A stretch of DNA of 64,000 bases from Bacteroidales bacterium (GTDB lineage: Bacteria > Bacteroidota > Bacteroidia > Bacteroidales > UBA4417), in the NCBI GenBank assembly GCA_016707705.1, contig JADJHD010000008.1, positions 1 through 64,000 of the forward strand. The letters run 5' to 3'. Below the pieces are notes generated by a model that worked only from the letters and a program-made list of their open reading frames with translations, was not told the origin of the DNA and did not search any database. Shown piece after piece: positions 56,311-64,000 of this stretch. Numbering within the stretch: the first letter of the stretch is position 1; every line of letters starts with the position of its first letter. Position numbers and translations under genes: made by a program.

Positions 56311-57394
56311 AGAACAGGGTGGGCTGTCCTACGCAGGAGAGGGAATGGTTGAACGAAGCAGCCGGCAGACCATAGACGGTGATTGCTGTAGTTGCCGTAT
56401 CGCGGCATCCTGCCTGGTTGGTGAGCACCAGCTGCGGATTGTAGGTTCCCGGAGCAGGATAGGTATAGGATGGATTACGCACCACGGCAGTGTCGTATAC
56501 CGAGAGCGGATCGTCAAAGAGCCAGCGGTAGGTAAGCAGGGTGGCACCGTTGGACTGCGAGGTATCGGTGAACTGGGCAGGCTGGTTCAGGCAGAGATTT
56601 TCTGTGGTGAAGCCTGCAAGTGGAGTGGATACCACGGTGACCACACGTGTGGCGGAGTCAGAAACGGGTGTTCCTCCCACCAGGGTGGTGACTTTCAGTT
56701 TGACAAGGAAAGTACCGGGCTGGGTGAAGGTATGAGGCGTTAGGGCCTGGTACACATTGTAGGATACAGGCTGGGAGGTATCTCCCCATGTCCATACCCA
56801 CTGACTGATGGTACCGTCGCAGGTGGAAAGGTCGGAGAAGTTAAGACTGTAGTTCTGGCACAGCAGGGTATCGGAAGCGATGTATGCTGCCACGATGCAT
56901 GGAGCCCTGCGCACCGAATCGGTAACGGTGGAAGTGCATCCGTTGGCATCCTCCACGGTAAGGGTGGCGGTATAGGTTCCCGGAGTGGAGTACTTATGGG
57001 TCACCGAAACGGCAGGAGCATAAAGGGTATCCAGCGTACCATCTCCAAAGTCCCAGTACAGGGTGGTGATGGCCGCAGCGGTATCTATGGATGCCGAGGT
57101 GAAGGTAAGTGTGCTGTCGCAGCTTCCCGGGTCATAGGAGAACACAGCCACAGGCAGTGCATGCACCTGCACGGACTGGTAATCCGTTGCCTGGCAGCCG
57201 AACATGTCGGTGGTGGTGAAGTTGATGGTATAGAATCCGGGAGCGGAATAAATATGCGAAGGATGTTTCTGGGTGCTGTTGTTCTGATTCCCCGAAGCGG
57301 GATCTCCAAAATTCCAGCTGAAGGTGATCAGGAGTCCTGAGCAGGCGGTGGTGTGAGCAGCTGGGGAGAGAAGGTCATGGGCTGGGAGAAGCAT
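56198..57394 (-). CDS. giant PKD adhesin, fragment with five PKD domains
   Basis: The first ~10 codons are out of frame; in-frame content begins near 57365. It contains about five PKD repeats, including TFSWNFGDPASGNQNNST, LYWDFGDGTLDTLYAPA and WVWTWGDTSQPVSYNV. The joint with the upstream fragment is at TCTCCCCAGCT (minus strand): one extra C would restore FSPPAAHT. Frame loss at both ends and an uninterrupted PKD pattern show that this is part of one larger gene. Confidence 0.8.
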   Translation of the reverse strand: MLLPAHDLLSPAAHTTACSGLLITFSWNFGDPASGNQNNSTQKHPSHIYSAPGFYTINFTTTDMFGCQATDYQSVQVHALPVAVFSYDPGSCDSTLTFTSASIDTAAAITTLYWDFGDGTLDTLYAPAVSVTHKYSTPGTYTATLTVEDANGCTSTVTDSVRRAPCIVAAYIASDTLLCQNYSLNFSDLSTCDGTISQWVWTWGDTSQPVSYNVYQALTPHTFTQPGTFLVKLKVTTLVGGTPVSDSATRVVTVVSTPLAGFTTENLCLNQPAQFTDTSQSNGATLLTYRWLFDDPLSVYDTAVVRNPSYTYPAPGTYNPQLVLTNQAGCRDTATTAITVYGLPAASFNHSLSCVGQPTLFFDHSDPYLAPLYLWGWRVSDSLDRFIGTMQETDPSSP

Positions 57395-59193
57395 GCCTGC
57401 TGGTAGGTGAAGGTAGCAGTGAGCTGGGGAGGAACACAGACAGGTTTAATAAGGGTATCCACGCATCCTCTCAAGTCGGTGATCATAAGCTTCACATCAT
57501 AGCAGGAGTCCACAGCATAGTAGGAATGGGTTGGGTTCTGACCTGTACCGTACTGGTAGGGTTCAAACTCCCAGTTCCAGGAGGTGACGGTAGCCTGGTA
57601 GCTCCATGAAGAGTCCTGAACTGCACCAGCCCGTTGGACAGGGGAAGCGGTGTATTTAAAATGGGCCGTGGGCTTGTTCCATACCTGTAGTGGCATTGTT
57701 TTGGTGTCGGAACAACCGTGCTCGGTTTTTGTGGTGAGTGATACGGTGTAGGTACCAGGAAGTATGTAGGTGTGGGTTGGGTTCTGCAGGGCAGAGGTGT
57801 CTGTTCCCGGACTGGCAAGGTTAAAATCCCAGTACCAGCTCACCAGGGTATCTCCTGCCGGTGCAAGACTCAGATCGGTGAACTGTGTCGCAGCTTCGGC
57901 GCAGGCGGAAAGGAAGGTGAAGGAGGAAGCGGGAGCATTATGAATGGTCACCGGATGGGAGATGATGTTCTGGCATCCGGAGGTATCGGCAATGGAAAGA
58001 GTGACGTTGAAAGTACCGGCCACAGTATAGGTATGTGTGGGGTTCTGCAAATTAGAAGAAGTTGTTCCGTCACCAAAATTCCAGTTAAACGCCTGAACAG
58101 CTCCCACGGGAGTGATGATGGTATCGGTGAAGAAGGAGGTCATGCTTCCCAGACAGGTGAGCGAATCGGTAAAAAAGTCCACTCCTGGCTTTGGAACAAC
58201 GGTCACCGGTTTATCCAGTGTATCGGCACAACCCGAAGCATTCTGAGTGATCAGGGTGACGGTATAGGTTCCCGGGGCAGTAAAAGTGTGAACAGGACTG
58301 GCAGCAGTGCTGGTATTGGCACTTCCTGAGGAAGGATCTCCAAAGTCCCATGCATGGCTGATCAGGATGGTACCTCCGTTGAGGGAGGTGAGATCGGTGA
58401 ACTGCGTGGGCAGTGCCTGGCAGGTATTGGTGAAGTCAAAATCTGCAAGCGGAGCGGGAGATATGCTTAGTGGTATCTGCACGGTGGCGGTGCATCCTTC
58501 CTGAGTGGACAGGGAGAGGGATACAATAAAAGTACCGGGCTGGGAATAGGTATGAGTCAGCGTTGGATGATAAGTGGAAAAGGTGGTATCAGAACCGTCT
58601 CCAAAAGTCCAGTGCCATAGGTTTAGGGTGGTGCCGTTGGCGTTGCCCAGATCGGTGAAAGTGACAACTGTGGAGGAGCAGGCAGGTGTTGAGAAGCTGA
58701 AGTTGGCGGTAGGTCCTGCGGTAACAGTGACTGAGTTGGTCTTGGTATTGATGCATCCTGCAGTATCGGTGATGGTGAGCGATACGGTATAGGTACCTGC
58801 CATGGCATAGATATGCACAGGATCCACAAGGGTAGAATACAGACCGTCTCCAAAACTCCAGTACCAGCTCTGAGTGGCGGGTACATTCACAAGGGCTGAG
58901 GAAGTGAAGGAAGTAGTATCCCCTCCGCATCCTGCTACAGCGGAAAAATCCACCGTTGGAGGAGGCGTGACTACCACAGGCATGATAATGGAGTCGTAGC
59001 ATCCGCCTGCAATAAAGACTTTAAGTTTTACGGAATAAGTTCCGGCGGTATTAAAGATATGGGTGGGGTTCTGCAGGGTGCTGCTGTTGAAGGTTCCCGA
59101 GGTGGGATCACCAAAATTCCAGTTCCAGGTGGTGATGCCTCCGGTGGTATTGCTAAGGAAGCATCGGTAAAGGAAACGGAAGCACCAAGGCAA
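57328..59193 (-). CDS. giant PKD adhesin, fragment with seven PKD domains
   Basis: In-frame content begins near 59158 (SNTTGGITTWNWNFGDPTSG). It holds seven PKD repeats, among them WYWSFGDGLYSTLVDPVHIY, HWTFGDGSDTTFSTYHPTLT, AWDFGDPSSGSANTSTAASP and FNWNFGDGTTSSNLQNPTHT. The joint with the upstream fragment is at GATGCTTCCTTAGC (minus strand): adding one C restores TDASLSNTTGG. It ends in an out-of-frame tail after QPMTFSPQ. Confidence 0.82.
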   Translation of the reverse strand: MPWCFRFLYRCFLSNTTGGITTWNWNFGDPTSGTFNSSTLQNPTHIFNTAGTYSVKLKVFIAGGCYDSIIMPVVVTPPPTVDFSAVAGCGGDTTSFTSSALVNVPATQSWYWSFGDGLYSTLVDPVHIYAMAGTYTVSLTITDTAGCINTKTNSVTVTAGPTANFSFSTPACSSTVVTFTDLGNANGTTLNLWHWTFGDGSDTTFSTYHPTLTHTYSQPGTFIVSLSLSTQEGCTATVQIPLSISPAPLADFDFTNTCQALPTQFTDLTSLNGGTILISHAWDFGDPSSGSANTSTAASPVHTFTAPGTYTVTLITQNASGCADTLDKPVTVVPKPGVDFFTDSLTCLGSMTSFFTDTIITPVGAVQAFNWNFGDGTTSSNLQNPTHTYTVAGTFNVTLSIADTSGCQNIISHPVTIHNAPASSFTFLSACAEAATQFTDLSLAPAGDTLVSWYWDFNLASPGTDTSALQNPTHTYILPGTYTVSLTTKTEHGCSDTKTMPLQVWNKPTAHFKYTASPVQRAGAVQDSSWSYQATVTSWNWEFEPYQYGTGQNPTHSYYAVDSCYDVKLMITDLRGCVDTLIKPVCVPPQLTATFTYQQACFSQPMTFSPQLLTPPPAQDS

Positions 59194-62100
59194 GCAGAGC
59201 CGTGGTTGAAGTCTGCCGAAGGTTTTGGCAGCACGGTGAGAGTTTTACTCAGCAGGCTGGAGCAGGAATCAGAGGTTTTAACCCAGAGGGAGACATTAAA
59301 AGTTCCACCCTGAGTGTAGGTATGACTTACAGAAGCAGTAGAGGGGAAAGTAATGCTTTGTGTGTTTCCATCCCCAAAGTCCCATGTCCATCGCACGATA
59401 TACCCGGCAGGGGCGGTAGACAGGTCGTTGAACTGCACGGCCATATCATCGCAGTTGGGGGAGTTAAAGTCAAAGTTCACTACCGGGGGGGTGACTATAG
59501 TCAGGGGATGAGTAACCGAGCGGGAGCATCCCGAAGTATCGGTTACCGAAAGGGTGACTGAATAAGTTCCTGCAAAGGTGTAGATATGCGAGGGGGCTTG
59601 CAGGGTTGAGGTATTGCCATCCCCAAAATTCCAGAACCAGGAGGCGATGGTGCCGAGGGCCATTCCCGAAGGGTTGAACTGTGCAGGATTACCCTGGCAG
59701 GCAGCTTCAAACACGAAATCGGCAACAGGCAAAGGAAGAATGGTCAGCTGGTAAGCAACAGAGTCATGACAACCGTTGGCGGTATAGGTTTTAAGACTAA
59801 CCGTGTAGTTACCGGCAGCGGCATAGGTATGGGTTGGGTTCTGCAGATTTGAGGTGTTGAAAACTCCCGAGGTGGGGTCTCCAAAAGTCCATGACCATGA
59901 AGATATGGACTGGTTGGCGGTGGTGGTGGAGATATCGGTGAAATGAACGGCATCACCAAGGCAATGGCCAGAGGAGTAGAAATCAGAGGTGGGAGCGCCA
60001 AACACGTTCAGGGTGATAGTCTCGGAATGCGAGCATCCCAGAGAGTTGGTCACGGTGAGGGTGACATTGAAAATACCGGTAACGGCATAGGTATGGGTTA
60101 CATCGGGGGTATTGGGGAAAGGGATGGTGACAACAGGCGATCCATCCCCGAAATCCCACTTCCAGCTGTTGAGGTAACCGGCCGTTGTAGAGCTCAGGTT
60201 GGTGAAGGCTACGGCCTGTCCCTGGCAGTTATTGAGGGAGGCGGTGAAATGAGCTGCAGGCGGAGGGGTAACGGTGATATCATGGCTTACAGAACCTTCG
60301 CAACCGGCAGTATCAGTAATGGTAAGGGTAACGGTATAGGTTCCTGCAGCTAGGTAGGTATGCTGGGTGTTGCGGCTGTAGGCAGTAGCACCATCCCCGA
60401 AGTTCCATGCGTAGGTTGCAGTGGCCGGGACGTTAATCAAGAGTGAATCGGCCCAGAAGAGTGTTGGAGAGGTAAGACATCCCGGGGCATTGATGAACTC
60501 AGCATCGGGGGCTCCCTTCACAACTACATCACGGCTTATTGAATCAGCGCATCCGTTGAAGTTGGTGACCCAGAGAAGGACGTTGTAGGTTCCTGCAGCG
60601 GAATAGATATGCGTTGGGTTCTGCAGGGTGGAAGTGTTCAATGCTCCCGAAGTGGGATCTCCGAAAGTCCAGAGCCATGAGGCTACCTGTCCGCCCCCGT
60701 TCAGGTTGGTCTGATCCTGGAAAATAGCGGTCTGGTTCTGGCAGTTGCTCCAGAAGGAGAAATCCGGCAGGGCACGCCTGGATATGGTGATGGTGGTGCT
60801 GTAGGTATCCGTGCACAAACGGCTGTTCATAATGCTCAGCGTCACAAGGTAAGTACCGGCATTGGCATAGGTATGCGTGGGGTTGGCAGTACTGGGGAAG
60901 GTCACGGTGTCGTTGGGTGAACCGTCGCCGTAGTTCCATACCCACTGCTGGATATAGCCCTGGTTGAGCGGGTTGGTGCTCAGTTCGGTGAAATGGCTGG
61001 CATCACCCAGACAGTTGGGCGTTGAATAGGTGAAGAAAGCTGTAGGATGAGGACGCACTTCCACAGGATGACTGATGGAATAGGTGCAGTTGTTGGTGTC
61101 TTCCACACTGAGCGTAACGGTATAGGTTCCGTAGGTTGGATACACATGCCATGGGTCGGTGGGAGCATTGAAAATGGCGAAGGTGCCATCCCCGAAATCC
61201 CAGTGCCACTGGCTGGTCTTGGCTGTGAAGTTGCCACTCACCGTGAAGAAGGTTGTATCGCTGTTGCAGACAGTGGTAGTGGTGAAATCAGTAACAGGAA
61301 TAGGGTTCATGATCACCGTTACCGTATCGTTCATCATGGCAATGCAGTTACCCAGCGGGTTCACGCCACGAATGGAATACTGTCCCGGGGTGTTCTTCAC
61401 TCCAAAACTGATGGGTGATCCGGTACCATTCACAACGGTTCCTTCCAGAAGTCCGTTGAAAAGAAGGCTGTAAATCATGCCGGTCTGGGAGCTGCTCAGA
61501 CTGATAACAACACCGGTATCCCCTTCGCAGAACACACCATTGTTGGTGGCTGAAGTGGTAAATGGATCCGGAAGTGGGATCACTGTAATTGAAGCCAGTC
61601 CGTGAATGGAATCAGCAGGTGCATTGCAGAAAGCATCGCTGGCTGAGAGTACCCAGTAGCTGGAGGTGACAACCGGACTAACTGCAAATGAATAAGGTGA
61701 ACTCAGAATATTTGTAACCGTTACAAGAAGTGTTCCATCCGTATAAGTGATATCCCATGGAGGAGTTCCGGTAAGCGCAATATTTATATTTGCTGATGTA
61801 TTTTCACATATGGATGCAGTCCCGCTTACAGTAACAGATGGATCTTCATGAACGGTTAACCACATAAAGTCTCCACCTGTAAGACTTTGGCAACCGGATA
61901 AAGCCAGAGAAAGTATTACAACATTGCCTACATCATTCGGGCCAGGAGTATAAGTGGGATTAAGAGAATTAGGATTGCTGAAGATCCCATCGCCTGAACT
62001 GGTCCAACTGATAATTGATTGATATTGAGCCTGAGCGGCAAGCTGATAGGGTCGTTGACCACAGATTGCTCCGTCAGGACCGGCATTCCCAATCGGGGTT

Positions 62101-64000
62101 GGGTCAATTTGCAGAATTACCTGATCTGTAACATAGGTTCCGGTACAATTTCCAATTCCTTCGAGGCGCAGGGTAAAGGTGATTGTTCTGTTCACCGTAG
62201 TCAAATCAATCGGACCAGCATTGTAAATTGGATTGATACTATTGGGATTACTCAGAACACCATCACCTCCTGAAACAGTCCAGAGAATGGTTGAAGCATT
62301 ATAATTATTTCCAATTCCATTTAGCTGATACTGTGATACATTACTGCAGATAAAATCATCCGCTCCGGCATTAACTATCGGGTAAGGAGTGATGGAGAAT
62401 ACCCTGCTGTCAGTGACCGTTTGAGATGCACAAGCCAAAAGACCATTTGCTGACAGGGTTAGTGTAACTGTACCATTGTTCAGTTCAACATTGCTCGGCA
62501 TGTAGGTTGGAGAAAGCAGGGAAGAGTTGTTGAAGACTCCACTCCCACCCGTCCATTGCAATGAAGCATAATGTGATGCTGTAGCACCAACAACAGGTAT
62601 CGGATTCAACACGCAAAACGCATCATCTGGTCCCGCATTAACTGCAGGCATCGGATTAATGGCAAGAACCAGAAAATCACTGACTGATTCTGCTGAACAT
62701 GCTCCGGCTCCTTGTCCATGAAGGGTTAGCTGCACACTACCTGCCAAAATATCTGCAGGCCCCGGAGTATAAATTGCATTGAGAGAATTCGGAAGATTAA
62801 AGGATCCATCACCAGAGGTACTCCAATTTGTTACACTGCAATACAACTGTGTTCCCGACACTGAATAGGTATTGGCTGCACAAATTGTGGCATTGGTCCC
62901 GGCTTCAACCGAAGGCTGCGGATTATAGGTTAATGTCTTGATATCAGTTGCCGTTCTTCCCGTACATGCAAGAGCACCTGCAACAGTGAGGGTTAGATTA
63001 ACCATTCCTGTTTCCGAAACTGTCGGTACATAGGTAGGTGCGATAGTCCCCGAATTAAGAAGGAATCCTGCGCCATTTTCGGTCCAGGACACCCCAAATG
63101 GAGTAGTATTCTGGACTTGGGCACCCCAAACGTTGTAGCTTGTTCCCTGACAGATGCTTGTATCAGCTCCGGCAGAAGCAGTTGGCAAGGGATTAATGGT
63201 AAGTTGAAGGCTATCAGCAACATTAGAACAAGGACTCAAAGCAAAATTTCTAAGCTTAAGGTAGATTGTCCCGCTCTCCCCTATTCCCGGGGTATAAGTA
63301 GGATGCAGAAGAGTTGCATTGTCAAACCCTCCGGTCCCGCTGTGACTCCAAAGTATTGATGATGCATATTGTGCTGTTGCTGAAGGAACTGTGAAAGAGA
63401 TATCCTGGCAAATTGAAGCATCCGGACCGGCATTCACAGTAGCCTGTCTTGTAATATTCAATGTCATGCTATAAACGGGAGCAGGACAAGGGGCAAATGG
63501 TGTTAATGAAAGGCTCAGCGTCACAGCTCCTGAAGTAATATCAGCCAGGCTGGGTGAATAGATTGGATTTAATACTGCTGAATTGTTAAAAGATCCTGTT
63601 CCGGAGGTAGTCCAGACTAAACTCGAAAAATTGGAAGCGGTAGCAGCAGAAAGTGTATAGGTGCTCCCCTCGCAAATAGTTGCATCTGAGCCGGCAGTTC
63701 CTGATGACAATGGCATGATGGAAAGCTTCATCTCATCTGTAGTCTCTCCGCAAGGTGATCCAGAAACTGAATGAAGTGTAAAAAAGACATCTCCGCTTTC
63801 ACCGGGTGCAGGAGTATAGACTGGGAGAAGTATGTTGTTGTTATCCAATGAACCGGCACCGGTATGAGTCCAGTTTACTGAAGTATAGAATTGGGCAATT
63901 GCAGGGAATGTATAGGTTCCATTCTGGCAAATTGTAACATCAGGTCCGGCATTTGCTGTGGCCTGTCGTGTTATGTTCAATGTCATGGCATACACTGGCG
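59028..64000 (-). CDS. giant PKD adhesin, N-terminal part in window (partial)
   Basis: The frame is open through the window edge, so the true start lies beyond 64000. From the left of the protein: about eight ~90-residue repeats, each opening with AGPDATIC-type motifs (NAGPDVTICQNGTYTFPA, AGSDATICEGSTYTLSA, NAGPDASICQDISFTVPS and others) and containing W(T/S).SG.G.F.N..LNP.YTPG. One different repeat (SGTASICENTSANINIAL) follows, then eight PKD domains (SQWHWDFGDGTFAIFN ... WTWDFGDGNTQSITFPST). The reading frame ends out of frame after TDASLAIPP. The repeats are typical of SprB-like T9SS surface adhesins. Its ligand is unknown, and no gld/spr genes are in the window. Confidence 0.85.
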   Translation of the reverse strand, partial: PVYAMTLNITRQATANAGPDVTICQNGTYTFPAIAQFYTSVNWTHTGAGSLDNNNILLPVYTPAPGESGDVFFTLHSVSGSPCGETTDEMKLSIMPLSSGTAGSDATICEGSTYTLSAATASNFSSLVWTTSGTGSFNNSAVLNPIYSPSLADITSGAVTLSLSLTPFAPCPAPVYSMTLNITRQATVNAGPDASICQDISFTVPSATAQYASSILWSHSGTGGFDNATLLHPTYTPGIGESGTIYLKLRNFALSPCSNVADSLQLTINPLPTASAGADTSICQGTSYNVWGAQVQNTTPFGVSWTENGAGFLLNSGTIAPTYVPTVSETGMVNLTLTVAGALACTGRTATDIKTLTYNPQPSVEAGTNATICAANTYSVSGTQLYCSVTNWSTSGDGSFNLPNSLNAIYTPGPADILAGSVQLTLHGQGAGACSAESVSDFLVLAINPMPAVNAGPDDAFCVLNPIPVVGATASHYASLQWTGGSGVFNNSSLLSPTYMPSNVELNNGTVTLTLSANGLLACASQTVTDSRVFSITPYPIVNAGADDFICSNVSQYQLNGIGNNYNASTILWTVSGGDGVLSNPNSINPIYNAGPIDLTTVNRTITFTLRLEGIGNCTGTYVTDQVILQIDPTPIGNAGPDGAICGQRPYQLAAQAQYQSIISWTSSGDGIFSNPNSLNPTYTPGPNDVGNVVILSLALSGCQSLTGGDFMWLTVHEDPSVTVSGTASICENTSANINIALTGTPPWDITYTDGTLLVTVTNILSSPYSFAVSPVVTSSYWVLSASDAFCNAPADSIHGLASITVIPLPDPFTTSATNNGVFCEGDTGVVISLSSSQTGMIYSLLFNGLLEGTVVNGTGSPISFGVKNTPGQYSIRGVNPLGNCIAMMNDTVTVIMNPIPVTDFTTTTVCNSDTTFFTVSGNFTAKTSQWHWDFGDGTFAIFNAPTDPWHVYPTYGTYTVTLSVEDTNNCTYSISHPVEVRPHPTAFFTYSTPNCLGDASHFTELSTNPLNQGYIQQWVWNYGDGSPNDTVTFPSTANPTHTYANAGTYLVTLSIMNSRLCTDTYSTTITISRRALPDFSFWSNCQNQTAIFQDQTNLNGGGQVASWLWTFGDPTSGALNTSTLQNPTHIYSAAGTYNVLLWVTNFNGCADSISRDVVVKGAPDAEFINAPGCLTSPTLFWADSLLINVPATATYAWNFGDGATAYSRNTQHTYLAAGTYTVTLTITDTAGCEGSVSHDITVTPPPAAHFTASLNNCQGQAVAFTNLSSTTAGYLNSWKWDFGDGSPVVTIPFPNTPDVTHTYAVTGIFNVTLTVTNSLGCSHSETITLNVFGAPTSDFYSSGHCLGDAVHFTDISTTTANQSISSWSWTFGDPTSGVFNTSNLQNPTHTYAAAGNYTVSLKTYTANGCHDSVAYQLTILPLPVADFVFEAACQGNPAQFNPSGMALGTIASWFWNFGDGNTSTLQAPSHIYTFAGTYSVTLSVTDTSGCSRSVTHPLTIVTPPVVNFDFNSPNCDDMAVQFNDLSTAPAGYIVRWTWDFGDGNTQSITFPSTASVSHTYTQGGTFNVSLWVKTSDSCSSLLSKTLTVLPKPSADFNHGSACLGASVSFTDASLAIPPEASPPGTGILVIPPREPSTAAPCRTPPISLIPPELIP

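Noticed and set aside
46334..64000. A gliding-motility or T9SS core locus
   Set aside because: All genes are secreted substrates with sorting domains; no gldKLMN, sprA/E/T or porV-type gene was recognised.
1..64000. tRNA, rRNA, CRISPR and insertion sequences
   Set aside because: None was recognised by eye in the intergenic gaps. A tRNAscan/Infernal run would be decisive.

Overview
The window reads as chromosomal DNA of a Bacteroidota bacterium, most likely an anaerobic Bacteroidales-type lineage. Evidence: several secreted proteins end in type IX secretion (T9SS) sorting domains of both type A and type B, primary promoters match the Bacteroidota -7 element TAnnTTTG, ribosomal protein S16 carries a long C-terminal extension, and there are GIN/DUF2807, DUF4476 and PorT-like beta-barrel proteins. 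No rRNA, tRNA, CRISPR array, IS element or phage module was recognised.

Layout. 1-2.4 kb: tail of a NuoF/HydB-like flavoprotein followed by an unusual 2Fe-2S/GltD-like protein that lacks the NAD(P)H-binding insert. 2.4-8.9 kb: secreted PQQ-type propeller, GT4 glycosyltransferase, LolD-type ATPase and a 10-helix FtsX/MacB permease. 9-12.7 kb: a large T9SS adhesin. 12.8-22.9 kb: housekeeping and accessory genes (DinD, LiaF-like, YkgJ-type, DjlA-like, split lysine-ketoglutarate reductase/saccharopine dehydrogenase pair, MtgA, DUF4476, DUF58, thioredoxin), with simple-sequence arrays in two intergenic gaps. 23-26.8 kb: dnaE. 27-33.2 kb: envelope proteins, an M15 peptidase and a 7TMR-DISM histidine kinase. 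33.4-38.2 kb: an ECF sigma factor operon with an anti-sigma-like protein and DUF4097 protein, then a GIN lipoprotein and two beta-barrel proteins. The promoters of these three units share the same AAC-N16-(C/T)GTC architecture, so they look like one small envelope regulon. 38.4-40.4 kb: rpsP-rimM-trmN6-like. 40.5-46.2 kb: septoil-knot protein, a frameshifted lipoprotein amidotransferase, a T9SS protein, a DUF985 cupin, a PorT-like barrel and Tex. 46.3-64 kb: a run of very large PKD-rich T9SS proteins, all on the minus strand.

The most distinctive region is 55.5-64 kb: one giant adhesin gene (its 5' end lies beyond the window) with about eight ~90-residue AGPD-type repeats followed by about 21 PKD domains. 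The PKD domains are arranged in three-domain cassettes with a ~770-780 bp period, and this half is clearly GC-richer than its surroundings. The reading frame is broken at three places. A neighbouring PKD gene and the amidotransferase are broken too, so either sequencing/assembly indels or real decay must be considered.

All product names come from reading the translated sequence. No database search was run, so family assignments are recognition-based.
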